Below are positions 44,188 to 55,609 of a DNA stretch of 64,000 bases, piece after piece. The position numbers and the translations under genes are program-made. A model generated the notes under the pieces. That model had not been told where the DNA came from. It searched no databases and saw only the letters and a program-made list of their open reading frames with translations. The stretch lies in contig JADNRX010000162.1 in the NCBI GenBank assembly GCA_015501595.1, positions 1-64,000 on the forward strand, in the 5' to 3' direction. The stretch comes from Hymenopellis radicata (Eukaryota > Basidiomycota > Agaricomycetes > Agaricales > Physalacriaceae). Numbering within the stretch: position 1 is the first letter of the stretch; every line of letters begins with the position of its first letter.

Positions 44188-44570
44188 TCTCTTTAACGAA
44201 TTGATAAACGGGTCTATGTCACTCGGCGGCTTGATCATCGTCGACCTCAGAAGATGGAGCTTGATTGATAAATCCTCCTTATCCTTTCGTAAACAATCCG
44301 TCATATATCTTTACTCACTAGGAAGCGCGTATTCTCGTCCCAGATGAACACTTTACTACTTGGCTCCACGAAACATACAAACCTGCCTCCAGAATCCGTG
44401 CCTTCCTCACCTGCATAGACCACCGGTGCTAAGTTAGCGCTGAACAGCGAGACATGGCACACGATGAGTCTATGTAGGCCGACGGAGGCGGACATTCAGA
44501 TAAGATAAGATACAACGGAAAGATCAAGATAAGAGATCCTCATTTCGGCGCGAGAAAAGTCAGGTAAAGG

Positions 44571-44627
44571 CCAGAGTTCTATAAATAGACACTCGCTTCG
44601 CTCGTGCCTATTTATATTTTACTCTGG
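44571..44627. repeat. Short foldback element, copy 2
   Basis: The ends CCAGAGT / ACTCTGG are perfectly inverted. Inside, TATAAATAG pairs with CTATTTATA and a GC-rich tip (CACTCGCTTCGCTCGTG) forms the apex, so the whole 57 bp can fold. No target duplication was recognised. Confidence 0.6.
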
Positions 44628-45026
44628 AATTGACTGTGGAAGAACTTTGGTAGACGGTGGCCCATTGGGCCTGCTTCTTGCGCTGTCGGACTCAGTTTCC
44701 ACGAGAACTTCCGTACTCTTCGGCTTCCGTTTATGCTGTGTCGTGTCATATGTGTTTACGGCTACTTCCCCATCCAAAAGGTGATTCGCTCCTGAACCCG
44801 ATATGGAATGAGAGGGCGCTGCCGTGCCGCCGCCGCCGCACGCTCACCCACTGGGCAAAGCTACTGCCCTTTCTCCGATTCGCACCTATGTATCCGCTGC
44901 AATGACTTGCTGCTACTATCCAGTATGCCGCTATTTAACAAGCGGCTATGGCCCGAATCTCCTCAGCTGCTCGTCCACTAAGCTCTGGACCGAATACTTC
45001 GCTCACTCCATCCTCTACTTTTCTAA

Positions 45027-46627
45027 ATGCCCTTGACGCCTTCCACCACCCTCGTCTACCCAGAAAATCCTGTTTGGACTGGTCCGGACCCGGACACCCT
45101 TCGACTTGTGGACGGCAATGATTTGGTGCTGCAATTTGTCGTATGTCGAATTATTCCTCGTCTGCATTGAGGTAATAACAAAGTCTCTGTAGCTAAACTC
45201 GTGTCACGTCGTTCCCGGTCCCATCGACGTGGAACGGTTTTGCAAAGCTGTCGGTGTCACTGTCGGACGTTTCCCTCATACTGCTGGAAGATTGAAGCGT
45301 GATGGTGATTCGTGGAGGGTACGTCAAATGTGCCCCAGCGTTTCTCAATCTAATCTCTCAAACAGGTTGACTTGACGAACTCTCCAGTTCCCGTCACCGT
45401 TGTTGATGACGACACCCTCACCGCCCCGTTCCCGGAAGAAGATCGTTACCACATCATCCAAAAGAGCATTCTTCCCTTCGTCTGCGAGGTACCCATGCGG
45501 GAAGCCTTCTTGGGTGAAGACGTCCCTCTCCTCTCCCTCAAACTGACGCGCCTCCTCAAAACTGGCGAGACCGTCATCGGCAATTCGTGGAATCACACTC
45601 TGGGAGACGGTACGACGGTGCACAACTTCATGCATACCCTTTCACAGGCGTACTTGGGACTGGAACTGCCGCCGCTTCCTTCGTACGTCAAGAGGAAGTG
45701 GCCTGACCCGAGGAAGGAAATGGGTCTTGGTGATGAAGCGTTCAAGGAGGTGACACCGCACGTCGTGCAGGACTTTACCTTGGACGAGCTACTGACGAGG
45801 TATGAGAAGGAGGCGAAGGAGGCTATTATGATGGACCTGTGCTTCACGAAGGGAGAGCTGGACGCGATTGTGAAGAAGGCGAAGGACGGTGCTGAGGAGG
45901 GTGTGAAGCTGTCTAAGCAGGACGCCCTTTCGTCGTACGTTGTCTCGCTTCACAATCGGATTTTGGAGCGCCCCATTGTCACCGTCATGAATTTGATGAA
46001 TGTACGTCCTTCGTGCTCTCTTCGTCGCAGAGTATTGATGTGCTTTTACTTGCAGTACCGCACTCGCGATGTCGATCCAGACGCTCTATATCGTCACCCT
46101 CAGAGCGCTGGGAATTGCACAATCACAGCCTTCGCCGACGTCACTGGCAAGACTCAACTGGACGACGTTCCAGAGATGGCTGTCGCCATCCGCAAGGAGA
46201 CGAACAAGTGCCGCACGAACGACTGGACAGCGCTCTACCTGATGCTCAACGGATACCAGTTTGAACAAGCCATCAAGAGCGGGCGCTTCCACATGAGCCC
46301 TCATCCCGGATATTGCATTATCAATTCGCTCCTTGGGTACGTTTTTCATTGTCTCCGTTCCTGTGGCATTTTTCCTGAATTTGGGATTCCTCTAGATTGG
46401 ACGAGAATGGGCTCAGGAGTTTTGGATACAAGGGGCGGAGCCAGTACTATACGGAGACTTCGTGGGAGCGCATGTTCCGTGTACATCCTGCTAATCCTGT
46501 GCGCCGGGCGGATGGGGCGTGGGATGCGAACCAGGGAAGCGTCGTGGTGTCTTTCCGATTGCGACCGGATCTGAAGCAGAAGATGTTGGATATGAAGAAG
46601 GAGGATATGGCAGCTTTGGGTCTATGA
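45027..46627 (+). CDS. BAHD-like acyltransferase (transferase family)
   Basis: Five exons are inferred: 45027-45140, 45193-45318, 45366-46001, 46056-46336 and 46396-46627. They give 462 residues, all junctions in frame. The catalytic H-x3-D motif is NHTLGDG, placed about one third into the protein as in BAHD and trichothecene-type O-acyltransferases. LSSYVVSLHNRILERPI, TVMNLMN and a C-terminal FGYKGRSQYY (counterpart of the DFGWG loop) complete the two-lobed fold. Such enzymes transfer an acyl group from CoA to an alcohol or amine, usually in secondary metabolism and in the cytosol. A paralogue sits at the right edge of the window on the opposite strand. No damage seen. Confidence 0.87.
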
Positions 46628-47246
46628 GATGGTCAGAAGACGAGAATGGACTGATGGATACAATAACAGATTATGATTTGCGGTACGATATATAAATGAT
46701 ATAATTCCTCTGCTGTCTATCCGACGGTACCTGCCATCAAAGATGTCTCTACTTGAATGTCTGAGTACGAGATTACTACCGCATCCTGCTCAATTGTCAC
46801 ATCGACTGTGGAAATGGAATTGAGGAAATGCTCGTATCCCTAAAGTACATTTTTCAGATACATGTCAATGGTATAACATTTAGGGTCGACGTACCCCTTA
46901 TCAGAGATTGCAGCGCACCACTGCAGTGACATAATACATGGCGGGAGGGACTGTGATAGTAGGAACCGCCGCTGCTAATGAAGATGCGTTCATTTATAGT
47001 TACCGCCACATCATCGTTAGAATACCGGACCGAACTCGGTTCCTTTCGATGTTTCGTATGAGACCGATACTGCGTACGAGAATGATGCCTTCAAAGATGG
47101 CGTGTATACAGTTGATATGTATATGAACACGGGCAGCGTGAGCGAGAGAGAGTGCCCCCGCAATCGTTCAATTCGAATTGATGTAGCGATGGGGCAAGCG
47201 CGGTATTCCTTGCGGATAACTCCTTCAGATCAATGCCGACATCAGT
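46628..47246. other. Intergenic between convergent genes
   Basis: Contains the 3' flanks of the acyltransferase (plus) and of the F-box gene (minus); no other feature seen. Confidence 0.5.
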
Positions 47247-48503
47247 CTATATTTGCTGTCGCTGAGCAATGCCAGACAGGAACTCTACCACGGGTGAAGG
47301 AAGTGACGGGCGTACGTCAAGCTCCAATACTATAAGCGTGTCCCGCTGATTTTCCAACACGGCGATCATCCCTTCCTCGTCGATACTGCTCGCCTTAACC
47401 ACGAGCGACAACAATGCGCATCTCGAACGGCGGAAGAACGCGACGCTGCGAAGCCCCGGCCATGCAGTGAGCTCGTTCCCGGATTCATCGGGCGGCGAAA
47501 CCAGGCTCTTCACGAGCGCCGTTATGTTGAGGTGCTGTAAAGCCGGGAGTGACAGTTGATTGAGCAACATCTCTACCGGGTTCCAAGGAGCCCTGGTTGT
47601 CGTTGGACTAGGAAGTGCATCCCCATGTTCAACTCCTTCAGTGCATGCGCCACGAATAGTCAGTCGATGGAGATAGGATAGGAAGATCTTGGAGGATGGG
47701 ATGGAAGACGCGCTGATCTCGAGAGGTTCGACGATATCCTTGAGCGCCAATTCCTCCAACTGCGGCACATGCTGAAGAAGCTTCAGCACGGAGGGAAACA
47801 GAACGTGCTGTATAGAGAGAGCTGTTATTGTGGCGGTGGGTATTCGTTGGGCGTCCAGAGATCCCAGGGCTTCGTGTGGGATGCATAGCTCCAGGCCCCG
47901 TATAGAACGCACACGAAATAAGAACTCTTGCTCCCATAGACTGCGACCCGTCCTCAGCGTGCGAAGTGCTGTCGGTATCCCATAGGTGCTTGCCAACGGC
48001 GATGGTTTCCCCGCCAGAACCCCGTCGTCCCACTCGTCTCTGAACTCCACATCCATTACCAAATGTTCTACGCGAGGGAGCACGTCGAGAAACATTTGAA
48101 ACAATCTGATGGAGTCTTCAACCGTCGCAATATGCCACTCGAAGAATTGAAAGGCCAACGTCAATGGAAGGTCGCCGGAGCGCGCCAGGCGCTCCTTCGC
48201 GATACGCAAATACGATTGCTTTTCCTGCGTGCCGCGACGACTATCTGACGAAGCCTTCATGCATGATGGAACATATAATGTCACGGTCGCCCACAAGCGC
48301 GGATCCGCGAGTGCTGTGGCCCGCCATAAGCGACAGACTTTCTGTATGATTATGCGCGCGTCCTCCAGAGAGTATATCGATGTCTTGAAACAGATGCAAT
48401 CCGCGTTAAGAGGATGATAGATGTCGCAATAGGATTGGAAGATGCGGGAGAGGACCTCGGGTGGGAGCGAGTGGATTGGACTAGATTTGGAGCGGAGAGA
48501 CAT
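47247..48503 (-). CDS. F-box protein, single exon
   Basis: A continuous 418-codon frame starts MSLRSKSSPIHSLPPEVLSR. The F-box (LPPEVLSRIF) at residues 12-60 is followed by KVCRLWRATALADPRLWATV, the usual family continuation. The rest is LRR-like, with repeated L-x2-L patterns (FPSVLKLLQHVPQLEELALK, LSYLHRLTIRG, SLPALQHLNITALV). It is probably an SCF ubiquitin-ligase receptor with unknown substrate. In contrast to the copies at 1.6-5.4 kb, it has no coiled coil and no interruption. It lies alone between metabolic genes. Confidence 0.88.
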   Translation of the reverse strand: MSLRSKSSPIHSLPPEVLSRIFQSYCDIYHPLNADCICFKTSIYSLEDARIIIQKVCRLWRATALADPRLWATVTLYVPSCMKASSDSRRGTQEKQSYLRIAKERLARSGDLPLTLAFQFFEWHIATVEDSIRLFQMFLDVLPRVEHLVMDVEFRDEWDDGVLAGKPSPLASTYGIPTALRTLRTGRSLWEQEFLFRVRSIRGLELCIPHEALGSLDAQRIPTATITALSIQHVLFPSVLKLLQHVPQLEELALKDIVEPLEISASSIPSSKIFLSYLHRLTIRGACTEGVEHGDALPSPTTTRAPWNPVEMLLNQLSLPALQHLNITALVKSLVSPPDESGNELTAWPGLRSVAFFRRSRCALLSLVVKASSIDEEGMIAVLENQRDTLIVLELDVRPSLPSPVVEFLSGIAQRQQI

Positions 48504-49896
48504 GGTATGCGGTGACGAGCGCTAGGATACGGATGTCGGTCATTAGTCAGCGCAGGTAGTCGTGAAGATGACTGACCACAACGAGATAACAGTTCCGCCA
48601 AGCGAATTGGGGAGGGTAAGAAACAGTGTCAGCGTTCCGGATAGGCGTGCACGCAGGTACTAAAGACAGCTAAATGTATCTCCGGGTGCGGGATGTGGGA
48701 ATCAACGGTGACTGAGATAGAAGACCGGACTCCGAGTCGCTTTGTGGACCCAAATACGAAATGACACATCACGCGAAGAAGGCAATAGTGTGCTTCGTCG
48801 CAGTTGGGATTTTCCAGAACATTCAAACCGTTTTTCCCATCACTGGCAAGTCTGGAGGGCGATAGATGAGATCAGAGAGCACCGCCGTCGCTGCATTAAT
48901 AACCTGTTTTCCGTGTCGCCCGTAATCACAGCTAGGAGATAGACAGGAAGGACATAGTCAGTAGAATCGTGCAGGGTGTTACGTTCCTGAGCCGCTTTTA
49001 ACGTCATGTAGGTTGCATATAGGCCCCAGGTTCCGGAAAATCGCAGTTAGGCAATTTTAGAACTGGCGGTAGAGGGATAATGGCGATCTCGTATAGTACC
49101 CGGCGACAGTCTTTGCCAGTACCGCAGGCTGAGCGGGAGTAACACCTAGAAATATACCTTTAAATGTTTGTGGCGCCCAGTCACAGCAAAGTACATGATC
49201 ACTGTCAAGCAAAGAACTCAGCCTTGGGTGTCGCGGCAAATTTGAAACTCCGCCAACACCTACAAGGACCTACGTCCCTGAGTCGGAAATCCGCTTGCGA
49301 TATTCGCACTCATGATTTATCATTCCCCTGGTAGGAATCTCGGTGAAAAATCGAAAGATCTGGGCTCATCTGGCGGCACCTAACGACTCGGAATCTGCAG
49401 TTCAGCAGGCAACGTGAATAGACTGTAGGAGGGCGTTTATTAGGACCATTACCATCAGGAATGGTGCACGTTTCCTCGTTCTCAGGCTGCCTGTCGCTAA
49501 CGTACCCTGTTCAAGTCTCAAGGTCATCCACAACGCTCTCAGCTTGTTGCCGGACTATATCGGAGATCTGAGCTATTACTACCTCGTCAATCACTGTCAC
49601 TGTCAGTGTTGGTGAGTGAGTTCCTTATTTCCGATGACATTTTGAATCGTTAAACATGCTAGGGCCTCAGTTCTCAATAAATGCACTCGGGTTATGCTAC
49701 TGGGCTGCAGATCATGGTTGATACGATATTCGGCAATGAAATGTAGGCGCCAATCTGGGCTAATCTTCGTCTCGAACAAAAGTCCCCCGCCATTTAACTT
49801 CGACGGCTTTAACGTGTCGAATTTTTACGGCTGTCAGCCGACCACAGTACTAATCAGTACACGTCTAACACGGCAGTGAACGAAGCCTTTCCTACT
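48504..49896. other. Intergenic, no gene seen
   Basis: Only short, unsupported ORFs. It separates the F-box promoter side from the 3' end of TF2. Confidence 0.45.
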
Positions 49897-51036
49897 TTAT
49901 TCCCAATTCATCCAAACAACCCATTGTGGGTCCAAACGAGACGAAATGCTAAGCAGTTCCGACTTCCAGTCCTTCTGCATCCACCATTGTCCGTTCGACC
50001 TGTCCATCGCCGCGCAATAATGTCCCAGCAGAATCAACGCGCGAGGTCGACGCTGGGCGAGCAACGACATGAAGGCATCGGACGACAGCATTAGCCAGAG
50101 AAAGGCGGCATGCATATGGTACTCTCGATAGAAGGAAGCTGCCCACGACCTGCGCAAGAAGCATAACGAGTGCTGATATGCAGCAGAGACCGAGGTGTCC
50201 AGTACCTCGCTGATCTGAGGAGCGCCATCAACTGGCAGCGGAAGGGTTGTTAGGGACGGCGGGAAGCGTCGGGCTATGTCTTCAGATTCTCCCAGATCCA
50301 GAGGAGCAGTGATCCAGGGAATCAACCCGGCTACGCTCGAGAACTGAAGACCAGACAATCGGCTACGAAAGGCCGCCGCCGACGTTCGTAAGATGGTCAA
50401 CCACGGAGTCGGGATATGAACAGAGGCTGAGGACGCAAAACCGTATATTGCGATAAACATCTGGGCGCTAAAGTGGGCGCCAGAATCCATCCCGCGATGA
50501 CCGCCATTTACTTCTGCTGCACGAAGGGCGTCATTAAAGTAAGAGACCGCGGCTGTGGCATATTTCGTCGCCCAAGGATGGCTGGAGTTGAGCGTGTAAA
50601 GATGGAGAGCCGATACGGCGAGGAGGGAGTCAAGAAGGAGCTTGTTTTCTACCATGACGGCCAAACGTGGAATAATGAGTCGCCAGACATCAGAGGCGAC
50701 GGGATCCTCACAAATGGTGAAGCATGTACTCGTCGTGTACTGGTGCATCAATTCGATGCCTTTAAGGTCAAGTGAGGTGGATGCGAAGATGGGGGGAAAC
50801 GAGGAAGGACCAGCATGAATACGAGGATAGGCAAAGGAGTGTTGGTCTATTGGCGTTTCGCCCCAAAGACATTCGATCTCCCTGCGGGAGCAGTTCATGC
50901 AGATAGGTCGCGTCTCATCGCACTGTTAGGGAGTTTGATTAGTGAAACGGAATGGAAAAGGGAAGACGACAATTACCTTTACTTTACGACGTCTGCAGGT
51001 CTTGCACCCAGTTCTAGACTTCGTTCTGGCGGCCAT
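49897..51036 (-). CDS. Zn2Cys6 transcription factor, UPC2-like (TF2)
   Basis: Exon 1 (51036-50977, MAARTKSRTGCKTCRRRKVK) and exon 2 (50922-49897) join across a 54-bp intron at the same position in the zinc cluster as TF1 and TF3: GCKTC ... CDETRPICMNCSRREIEC. The body repeats the family blocks LDLKGIELMHQYTTSTCFTI, LAVSALHLYTLNSSHP and RRPRALILLGHYCAAMDRS. The product is 361 residues, shorter at the C-terminus than TF1. It is a nuclear, DNA-binding regulator; the target is unknown. It is the most divergent of the three copies and lies just downstream of the P450 relic, same strand. Confidence 0.88.
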
Positions 51037-51063
51037 GATAAGTCATTCCTCATCGCCTCTTCT

Positions 51064-51071
51064 TATTTATA
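51064..51071 (-). promoter_or_regulatory. TATA box of TF2
   Basis: TATAAATA on the minus strand, 28 bp upstream of the start codon at 51036. Confidence 0.45.
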
Positions 51072-51480
51072 CTCCTCCCACCGCCGCATACAGCGTGATT
51101 GGGATACGTAGAACGCCAAGGATTCGAGGTTCTCCGAGTAATCTCACTTGGGACCATCATACTAAGGTTTGATATAATTGGCCAAGCTGGAGCTGTTGTC
51201 GGAATGAAGCTACTGGCGTTCCAGTAACATACAATCACGAGGGTCTACGCGCTGTGTTGGCATCATCCAGACGACAATGAAACGCAGTCTAGAAGCGCGG
51301 TAGAACGGACGCAGTGACGGTTCGCGCCAAGTTCGCGCTCCCCCTGCGCCTCGTCTCAACTAGGACGTCATCGAGGAGTGGTTTATAACGTATTGATATT
51401 CAGAAACTTTACAGGATGCGATAGGTCAGGAAAGTCCAGGGACACAGTTACGTAGCCTCATTGGCCTGGAGAGCGACAAT

Positions 51481-51493
51481 CGCGCGCGCGCGC
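51481..51493. repeat. Alternating CG run
   Basis: Thirteen bases of alternating C and G in intergenic DNA between TF2 and the P450 relic; such tracts can adopt Z-DNA. Confidence 0.5.
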
Positions 51494-51599
51494 TTCGGGG
51501 AATCGCGGAATAGTATCGCACTTGAAGGGCACTGGACGGCTGTACACAGAAGCATCGGAACTAGCCCAAGAACTGAAGGTCGTGGACACGTACAGAACA

Positions 51600-52453
51600 A
51601 GGCCCTCATGAAGTAGACCTCAAGGATCTCACGCTTCCCACAGCATTCATTAAGGGCCCATAGAATACCTACATCATCGCATCATCATCACGTAGCAACA
51701 CCCGAGAAGTGGGCGCTTACTGGCTATGTTGATGAAGAGCGAGTTCGTGACGACGTGTCTGAAATACAGACGCTACAAGCAGATAAGTAAATTACGCCAC
51801 TTAGGCTTGCTTAGACACTAACCGTCGGCCAAAGCCCTTCAGACAGGTACGAGGTCAGTACTGCCTCGCATGGGATTACGACATTAGGACAGACATGTCC
51901 TGATGTGGGGATAGGTAAATGTAGTGAAGAGTCAGCTGATCTCAACCAACACTGTGTACCTTCTGTGGCGAATAGTTTAGCAGGTTTCCGATATTAATGC
52001 GCAAAGACTCCAATCAGCATCCTTGGTGTTGGTTAATGCAGTGGCGAGTTTGCCTTCGCTATCGATATGCCTGTCAGGGCCCTGTAAGAAGGCTCAATTT
52101 AAACACTGGGCGCCCCACGGGTGAACTCGATATACGTAAATCTCTGGGTCCATAGCAGGCGTGACCTCAGGTGACATTCCACCATACATTGGACGGTCTG
52201 ATGTGGGAGGCCTAGTAGTAGGAACGTCTTTTAGAGAGTGGACAGGCCATTGACAGCAGAAACTTACCAACATGATCAATCGGTAGACACTCACCGAACC
52301 GTGGCAGCGATGTACGGTAGATGCTCTTTGTCGGGGAACGCGGGCATCCGAGAACGCCCAACCACAGCGTCAAGTTCTTCTTGGCATTTCTTTTTCACCT
52401 CGGGGTACTTGAGCATAGTGAGCATGAAGCACTCGAGTACCGCAGAAGTCTGA
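51600..52453 (-). pseudogene. Cytochrome P450 relic (C-terminal half)
   Basis: On the minus strand, pieces of a P450 appear in normal order but without the N-terminal half: TSAVLECFMLTMLKYPEVKK, CQEELDAVVGRSRMPAFPDK and EHLPYIAATVR up to a donor, then MSPEVTPAMDPEIY, GPDRHIDSEGKLATALTNTK, FGRR, VVTNSLFINIA and finally ILWALNE. The heme loop around the Cys ligand is not intact, and the region upstream of 52453 lacks the membrane anchor and first exons. The blocks match P450 a at 26-28.5 kb almost word for word (CQEELDAVVGRSRMP is shared). This is therefore a decayed copy of that gene. Confidence 0.78.
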
Positions 52454-53021
52454 AACAGAACGTCAGTTACGGAAGGAACTTAGGAAGTGTTTCTACTGGA
52501 CGTGGAGAGTTACCGTCGGCACTGGTAGACTGTGCGAGCTTTCAGGGGGGTTTGCACATAATATAGCGAAGCAAGACCGTAATCCCAAGCGAATCCAAGA
52601 TTATCCCGAGACGCGGAAGTCAAAAAGTCCGCGCCATAGATGGCCGAGCATCAGTACACCGTGATGCGGACACGGCTGACCTGTAGGTGCTGTCAGATAA
52701 ACATCCATGTAAACGCCACTGCTCGTACTTAAAGCCCACGACAAAATGATTTGGGAAATGGATGCCACCGTATTCATGTAATTCCTGAATTAATGCATTG
52801 TAGTTCAGTAAAGGGGATGGTATCGGGGACTTCGTGCAGAAGGAGCAATGAGACTGACTGTCAAGATGGCAAGAAAGCCGACAGGAAAGACGCAGAAGGA
52901 ATAAACGTTCGAGTCTGACATAATACATACACACGCCAACGGACCGCAGCATCCGGTCTAGCTCAGCGAAATCGCAGTGTATCGAAACTGTATAAGGTAA
53001 GAATACTGAGATATATGCGCA
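52454..53021. other. Intergenic, no gene seen
   Basis: The N-terminal exons of the P450 relic would be expected here but are not recognisable. Confidence 0.45.
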
Positions 53022-54170
53022 TCAATAGAGCCTTGATGACTCCCAATCAGTCCATCGCTGCCATCGATCGCCCAGAACGGAGGTTATCCGCGTCAACTCG
53101 AAATTCCAATCCTTTTGAGCCCACCAAGGTCCATTCAGCCTCTGCATCATCGCACAGTAATGTCCCAATAGAACCAGCGCGCGCGGTCGTCGCTCAAATA
53201 GGAGCTCCATGAATGAGTCCGACGACAGCATGAACCAAAGGAACGCTGCATGAAGGTGAAAGTCCGGATAAAGAGACGCCGCCAAGGATTTCTGCAGGAA
53301 ACGAATGGCATGCTGATAGGTCGCGGAAACCGCGGCGTCGCGCACCTCGTGAATTTCTGGGATGCCATTAATGGGTAGAGGAAGTGTAGTAAGGGATTGG
53401 GTGAACGCGGTAAGAGGCAATCCTGCATCCTCGTCATGAGGGCCCGTGACCCATGGTATCAGGGCGGCCACGACTGTGTACTGCAGAGAGGCGGGAGGAT
53501 TTTGAAAAGTCGGCGCCGTTCTACGAATAATACGCAGCCAATCGCTTGACACAGGCACGCTCGGAGAGGTCGCGAATCCGTAAATACCGATCAGCAATTG
53601 CGCGGTGAAAACAGTGCCGTCATCTGCACCACGTAGATGAGAGTCTGGGATGCTGCTGACTGCTTGATTGTAGTGGGAAACGGCAGCACAAGAATACTGT
53701 ACGGCGAGGGGATGGGTGGGATTGAGGGTGAAGAGATGAAGTGCCGCTACAGCGAGTATCGCGTGGAGGAGGAAGGAATTGTCGGGCAGTATGGCGACGC
53801 GCGGAAGAGTCAGCTTCCACACGTCCAATGCCCCCCGGTCTTCGCAAAGCGTGTAGCAAGTGCTAGTTGTGTATTGATGGATCAGTTCTATGCCCTGTAG
53901 ATCCAATTCCGTTGACGACATGATCATCGGGAAAGACTGCATGCTTGGTGAGATATTGGCGAATCTGGAGGGTGGCGCGGGCGGATCACCCCAGATACAT
54001 TCTACTCCTCTCCTAAAGCAATTCCTGCATGTAGGGGATGTTTCATCGCACTGGGAAAGTTCACGTTGGTCATTTGTTGATACGATGGACTAAATGCTTA
54101 CTTTGACCTTTCGTCGGCGGCAGGTTTTACATCCTGTACGTGATTTTGTGTGTGGACGAGGGGGTGCCAT
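53022..54170 (-). CDS. Zn2Cys6 transcription factor, UPC2-like (TF3)
   Basis: Exon 1 (54170-54102, MAPPRPHTKSRTGCKTCRRR then KVK) and exon 2 (54050-53022) are joined across a 51-bp intron inside the zinc cluster, which completes as CDETSPTCRNCFRRGVEC. The family blocks LDLQGIELIHQYTTSTCYTL, LAVAALHLFTLNPTHPLA and RRPRALVLLGHYCAMMQRL are present. It has 365 residues. Over the first 150 residues after the zinc cluster it is clearly closer to TF1 than to TF2 (for example DDGTVFTAQLLIGIYGFATS). It stands next to the P450 relic as TF1 stands next to the intact P450 a. Confidence 0.88.
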
Positions 54171-55609
54171 GGAGAACCTGTAAGAGTACTGACAAGAAGT
54201 CGAAACCGTCGACCATAAGTACCTCCACAGAAACGCAGCCAATAACCTAAAGGGTAAGTCACCGTGTCATGCTAATCAGTTGTGGTGAACTGAACAACTT
54301 ATCAGACTGACTTGGCCTGCTTCAGCACTCCCGAGGAGACGAAAGGTGGAATAGGCGAGTTCACCTCGGCTACCTACTGGCAGGCAACTAAGAACGACGA
54401 CGATTAACCTATAGAAGTCTTCTTTCGAGTGCTTCGTTTTGCCCTGTGAAGGAAAGAACAGATGTGAATCAGCAGCTGCGAGTCGGAGAGTGCTTTAGTC
54501 AAAGGCGTTCACACTTGCAGCGGGTAGACGGTATGATCTGATGGCAGGAGGCCGAAATAGGTCGGAACATAGAGTAGCATTCAGTCGAATAGCGCCACGA
54601 GTCATAGCAATAGGAAGCGGCTCAGCATCCAGGCAGACACGGGGGAAAAGGGCTCAAGTGTCTGGTAGAACGGCTCTGTAGCACGACGAATGCAAGCACG
54701 TCCTAAAATCATGGAGATAGACGAATAGATGAGCGTTAGTTTCCAACCAATCAGAAGCGAAATCTTTGACATAATCAATAGCGGCCCTGGGTGGCAAACT
54801 CAAGCGTCATCCTGAAAGGAACCATCACTCAATTCAAACACTACTGTGTGTTCGCGTCCGACGCGATCTGTCAATTGAGTAAAGTAGCAGGTGCGGGCCA
54901 TGATGACGATCTAGGCGCCTAGCAATTCCCGTTAAAGTTCGAACCTTGGTTCAAATTTACACTCGGGCTCGATGGCTTGGCTTCAGTCTTGGGCACGATG
55001 CGTGCGTGTTACAGTATTGTAGCTCCATGTAGAGCTTGCCAAGCGTGTAGCTAAGTACAACGGCCCAAGGAATACTTGCATAATGGCCCCCAGGAGAACC
55101 CAGCACTACAGCAGACGACTCGGGATGTTGCACGAACTACCTGAGATCTTCGCCATAAGCCAGGAATCTTATGCTTCTCGGCGGCGAAGTTCTTGTGGCG
55201 ATGCTTGCCAATGACTGTTGCGAGACGGTACAATTCCAAGGGGCACCGATTTCCTGGGCCAGGCGCTGTAGACGGGACGATCATGTGTGTGTCAACTTGC
55301 TATTGAACGCGTCGATTACCGGGTAGGGCTCTGGGATCTGGAAACCGGTATGTAGAATTTCCCAGGTATGCTCACGCCCAGCCTGTATCCGAGAAAAATG
55401 TCAAAACTACACTCTCCAATTGAACAATTTATCTCATACGTTCAAACTAAACTACATTACAAAAAATATGGAAATAGAGAGGAGCTTCACTCAAGGCTTC
55501 ACTAGGATACTACCTGAACAAGTCACTTTCTAAATGACTGTAGCCCACTCTCGTCCAGGCCTTACGCTGATGTCACAATCGAACGGCAGCAGTTGGCTAT
55601 CGCGGCAAG
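54171..55609. other. Intergenic, no gene seen
   Basis: No coding or repeat structure could be supported. It lies between the TF3 promoter and the 3' end of P450 b. Confidence 0.45.

Larger units (their letters stand above)
42665..45026. other. Intergenic with foldback elements
   Basis: No well supported gene. It holds two related inverted-repeat elements (43112-43146 and 44571-44627) and a perfect hairpin (43089-43108), listed separately. A possible small membrane protein begins at 43967 (see next entry). Confidence 0.45.

Noticed and set aside
51481..51500. CG run as a possible regulatory or CpG island
   Set aside because: Only 13 bp in otherwise average intergenic DNA; listed as a simple repeat only.
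54940..54965. GTTCGAACCTTGGTTCAAAT, resembling tRNA T-loop/B-box sequence
   Set aside because: No acceptor stem, D arm or anticodon arm could be folded around it.
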